Assembly (NCBI RefSeq): GCF_018320785.1
Contig: NC_054867.1
Coordinates: 34,475,855-34,539,854 of the forward strand
DNA from: Cheilinus undulatus
Lineage: Eukaryota; Chordata; Actinopteri; Labriformes; Labridae
Length of the DNA: 64,000 nucleotides
Direction of reading: 5' to 3'
Below are positions 63,301 through 64,000 of this stretch, piece by piece. Made by a program: the position numbers and the translations under genes. Each line of letters opens with the position of its first letter. The stretch's first letter is position 1. The notes beneath the pieces are model-generated. The model was not told where the DNA came from and did no database searches. It saw only the letters and a list, made by a program, of their open reading frames with translations.

Positions 63301-64000
63301 AACAAAACAATGTGGTTGGTTTGACTTAAGATGATCTTCTGAGAAGTGATGAGGCTGTTTGGTATTTGAGTATTTATATTTCACAAGTGTGTTTGTCCTG
63401 AAGTTCTCTGGCTTTACTTGCTGATTGTTTTTAGTGAACTGAGGAAGGGCCTCGTGGGTCTTTGCCTGGAGCCTTGAAATGTTTAAATCTGCCCGTAAGA
63501 GTGTTTTTAACCTATATTTTATTTGCTTTTTTCAGTGACAACAAGACAAACATAGAATACAAAGCTCCAAGTAAGCAGTAATCCATGAATCCATTTAAAT
63601 TTAATCAGTTCTATTTATGTTTTGTTAAGAGATTTAAAGTCAGTCCACTTTCTCTATTTTCAGGAGCTTGAATATTATTGAAGCCTTAAAGCATGTGTAA
63701 ATTTCTCATCATGTTGTTCTTCCACAATGCACACCCAGTTTCTCTGAGTGGAGGGTCCTCCTTACACCATTTTCTTGCGATAGCCTCATTGATGCCGCTA
63801 AGAGTATTTCAGCCTTTCTTTGCTTTGTATGTTTTCTTGTCTTACATTACCCAGATAAAATACCTCAAAAGTCACGTGAAGTTTGTATCCTAATGTTGGT
63901 TTTATTCCTTTGCAATCTTCTTATCAGTACATTATTATTTTAATACAATGCCAAAAAACATCAACTTCCTGCTCTCCACGGTCTCCAGCAGGGCTGAGAG
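60346..64000. other. Right end of window, no gene recognised
   Basis: I searched the minus strand for the missing twf2 first exon (encoding TGIHA...LIKV) and did not see it. Open frames such as 61036-61362 and 61551-61851 show no known domain. Two short segments with CCCCTT/GGCCTC edges (about 62210-62650 and 63000-63110) may be repeat remnants, but I cannot define their limits. Confidence 0.4.

Overview
The window is vertebrate nuclear DNA, almost certainly from a ray-finned (teleost) fish. Genes are split into short exons with consensus GT/AG sites, intergenic DNA is AT-rich, and the repeats are typical of fish: several Tc1/mariner-like DNA transposons (one close to the Sleeping Beauty group), hAT-like short elements, LINE 3' ends, and ATCC/GGAT microsatellites. 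I assigned the genes by reading exons by eye and comparing them with remembered vertebrate proteins. No database search was run.

Layout. rassf1 (minus; RASSF1A-type first exons only, the rest lies left of base 1) occupies about 1-8280. zmynd10 (minus, 12 exons, complete, 450 aa) spans 8944-14363. nprl2 (minus, 11 exons, complete, 381 aa) spans 15482-23859. hemk1 (plus, 11 coding exons, 360 aa with an inferred first exon) spans 27433-40370. cish (minus, 3 coding exons, complete, 226 aa) spans 41451-42945. twf2 (minus, last seven constitutive coding exons plus a candidate 15-nt microexon) spans 51111-57973; its first coding exon is not found and probably lies right of base 64000. The order rassf1-zmynd10-nprl2 ... 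hemk1-cish and all orientations match human 3p21.31 from memory. The human genes between NPRL2 and HEMK1 (CYB561D2, TMEM115, CACNA2D2, C3orf18) are absent, so nprl2 and hemk1 are head to head. The neighbour beyond cish is twf2 rather than MAPKAPK3.

The genes are not one pathway. rassf1 is a Ras-association tumour-suppressor scaffold, zmynd10 a cytoplasmic factor for ciliary dynein arm assembly, nprl2 a GATOR1 subunit restraining mTORC1, hemk1 a mitochondrial release-factor glutamine methyltransferase, cish a STAT5-induced SOCS-family feedback inhibitor, and twf2 an actin monomer/capping regulator.

The most interesting observations are: paired TTCNNNGAA (STAT5-type) sites in the cish promoter; an RFX X-box-like site upstream of zmynd10; a 15-nt in-frame candidate microexon in twf2; three transposons nested inside one another in a hemk1 intron, the innermost a young Sleeping Beauty-like copy; a Tc1 copy inserted 28 nt from an nprl2 splice acceptor; and a transposon end about 10 bp from the acceptor of the inferred first hemk1 coding exon. 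I saw no CRISPR array, no tRNA or rRNA gene, and no retrovirus-like element.
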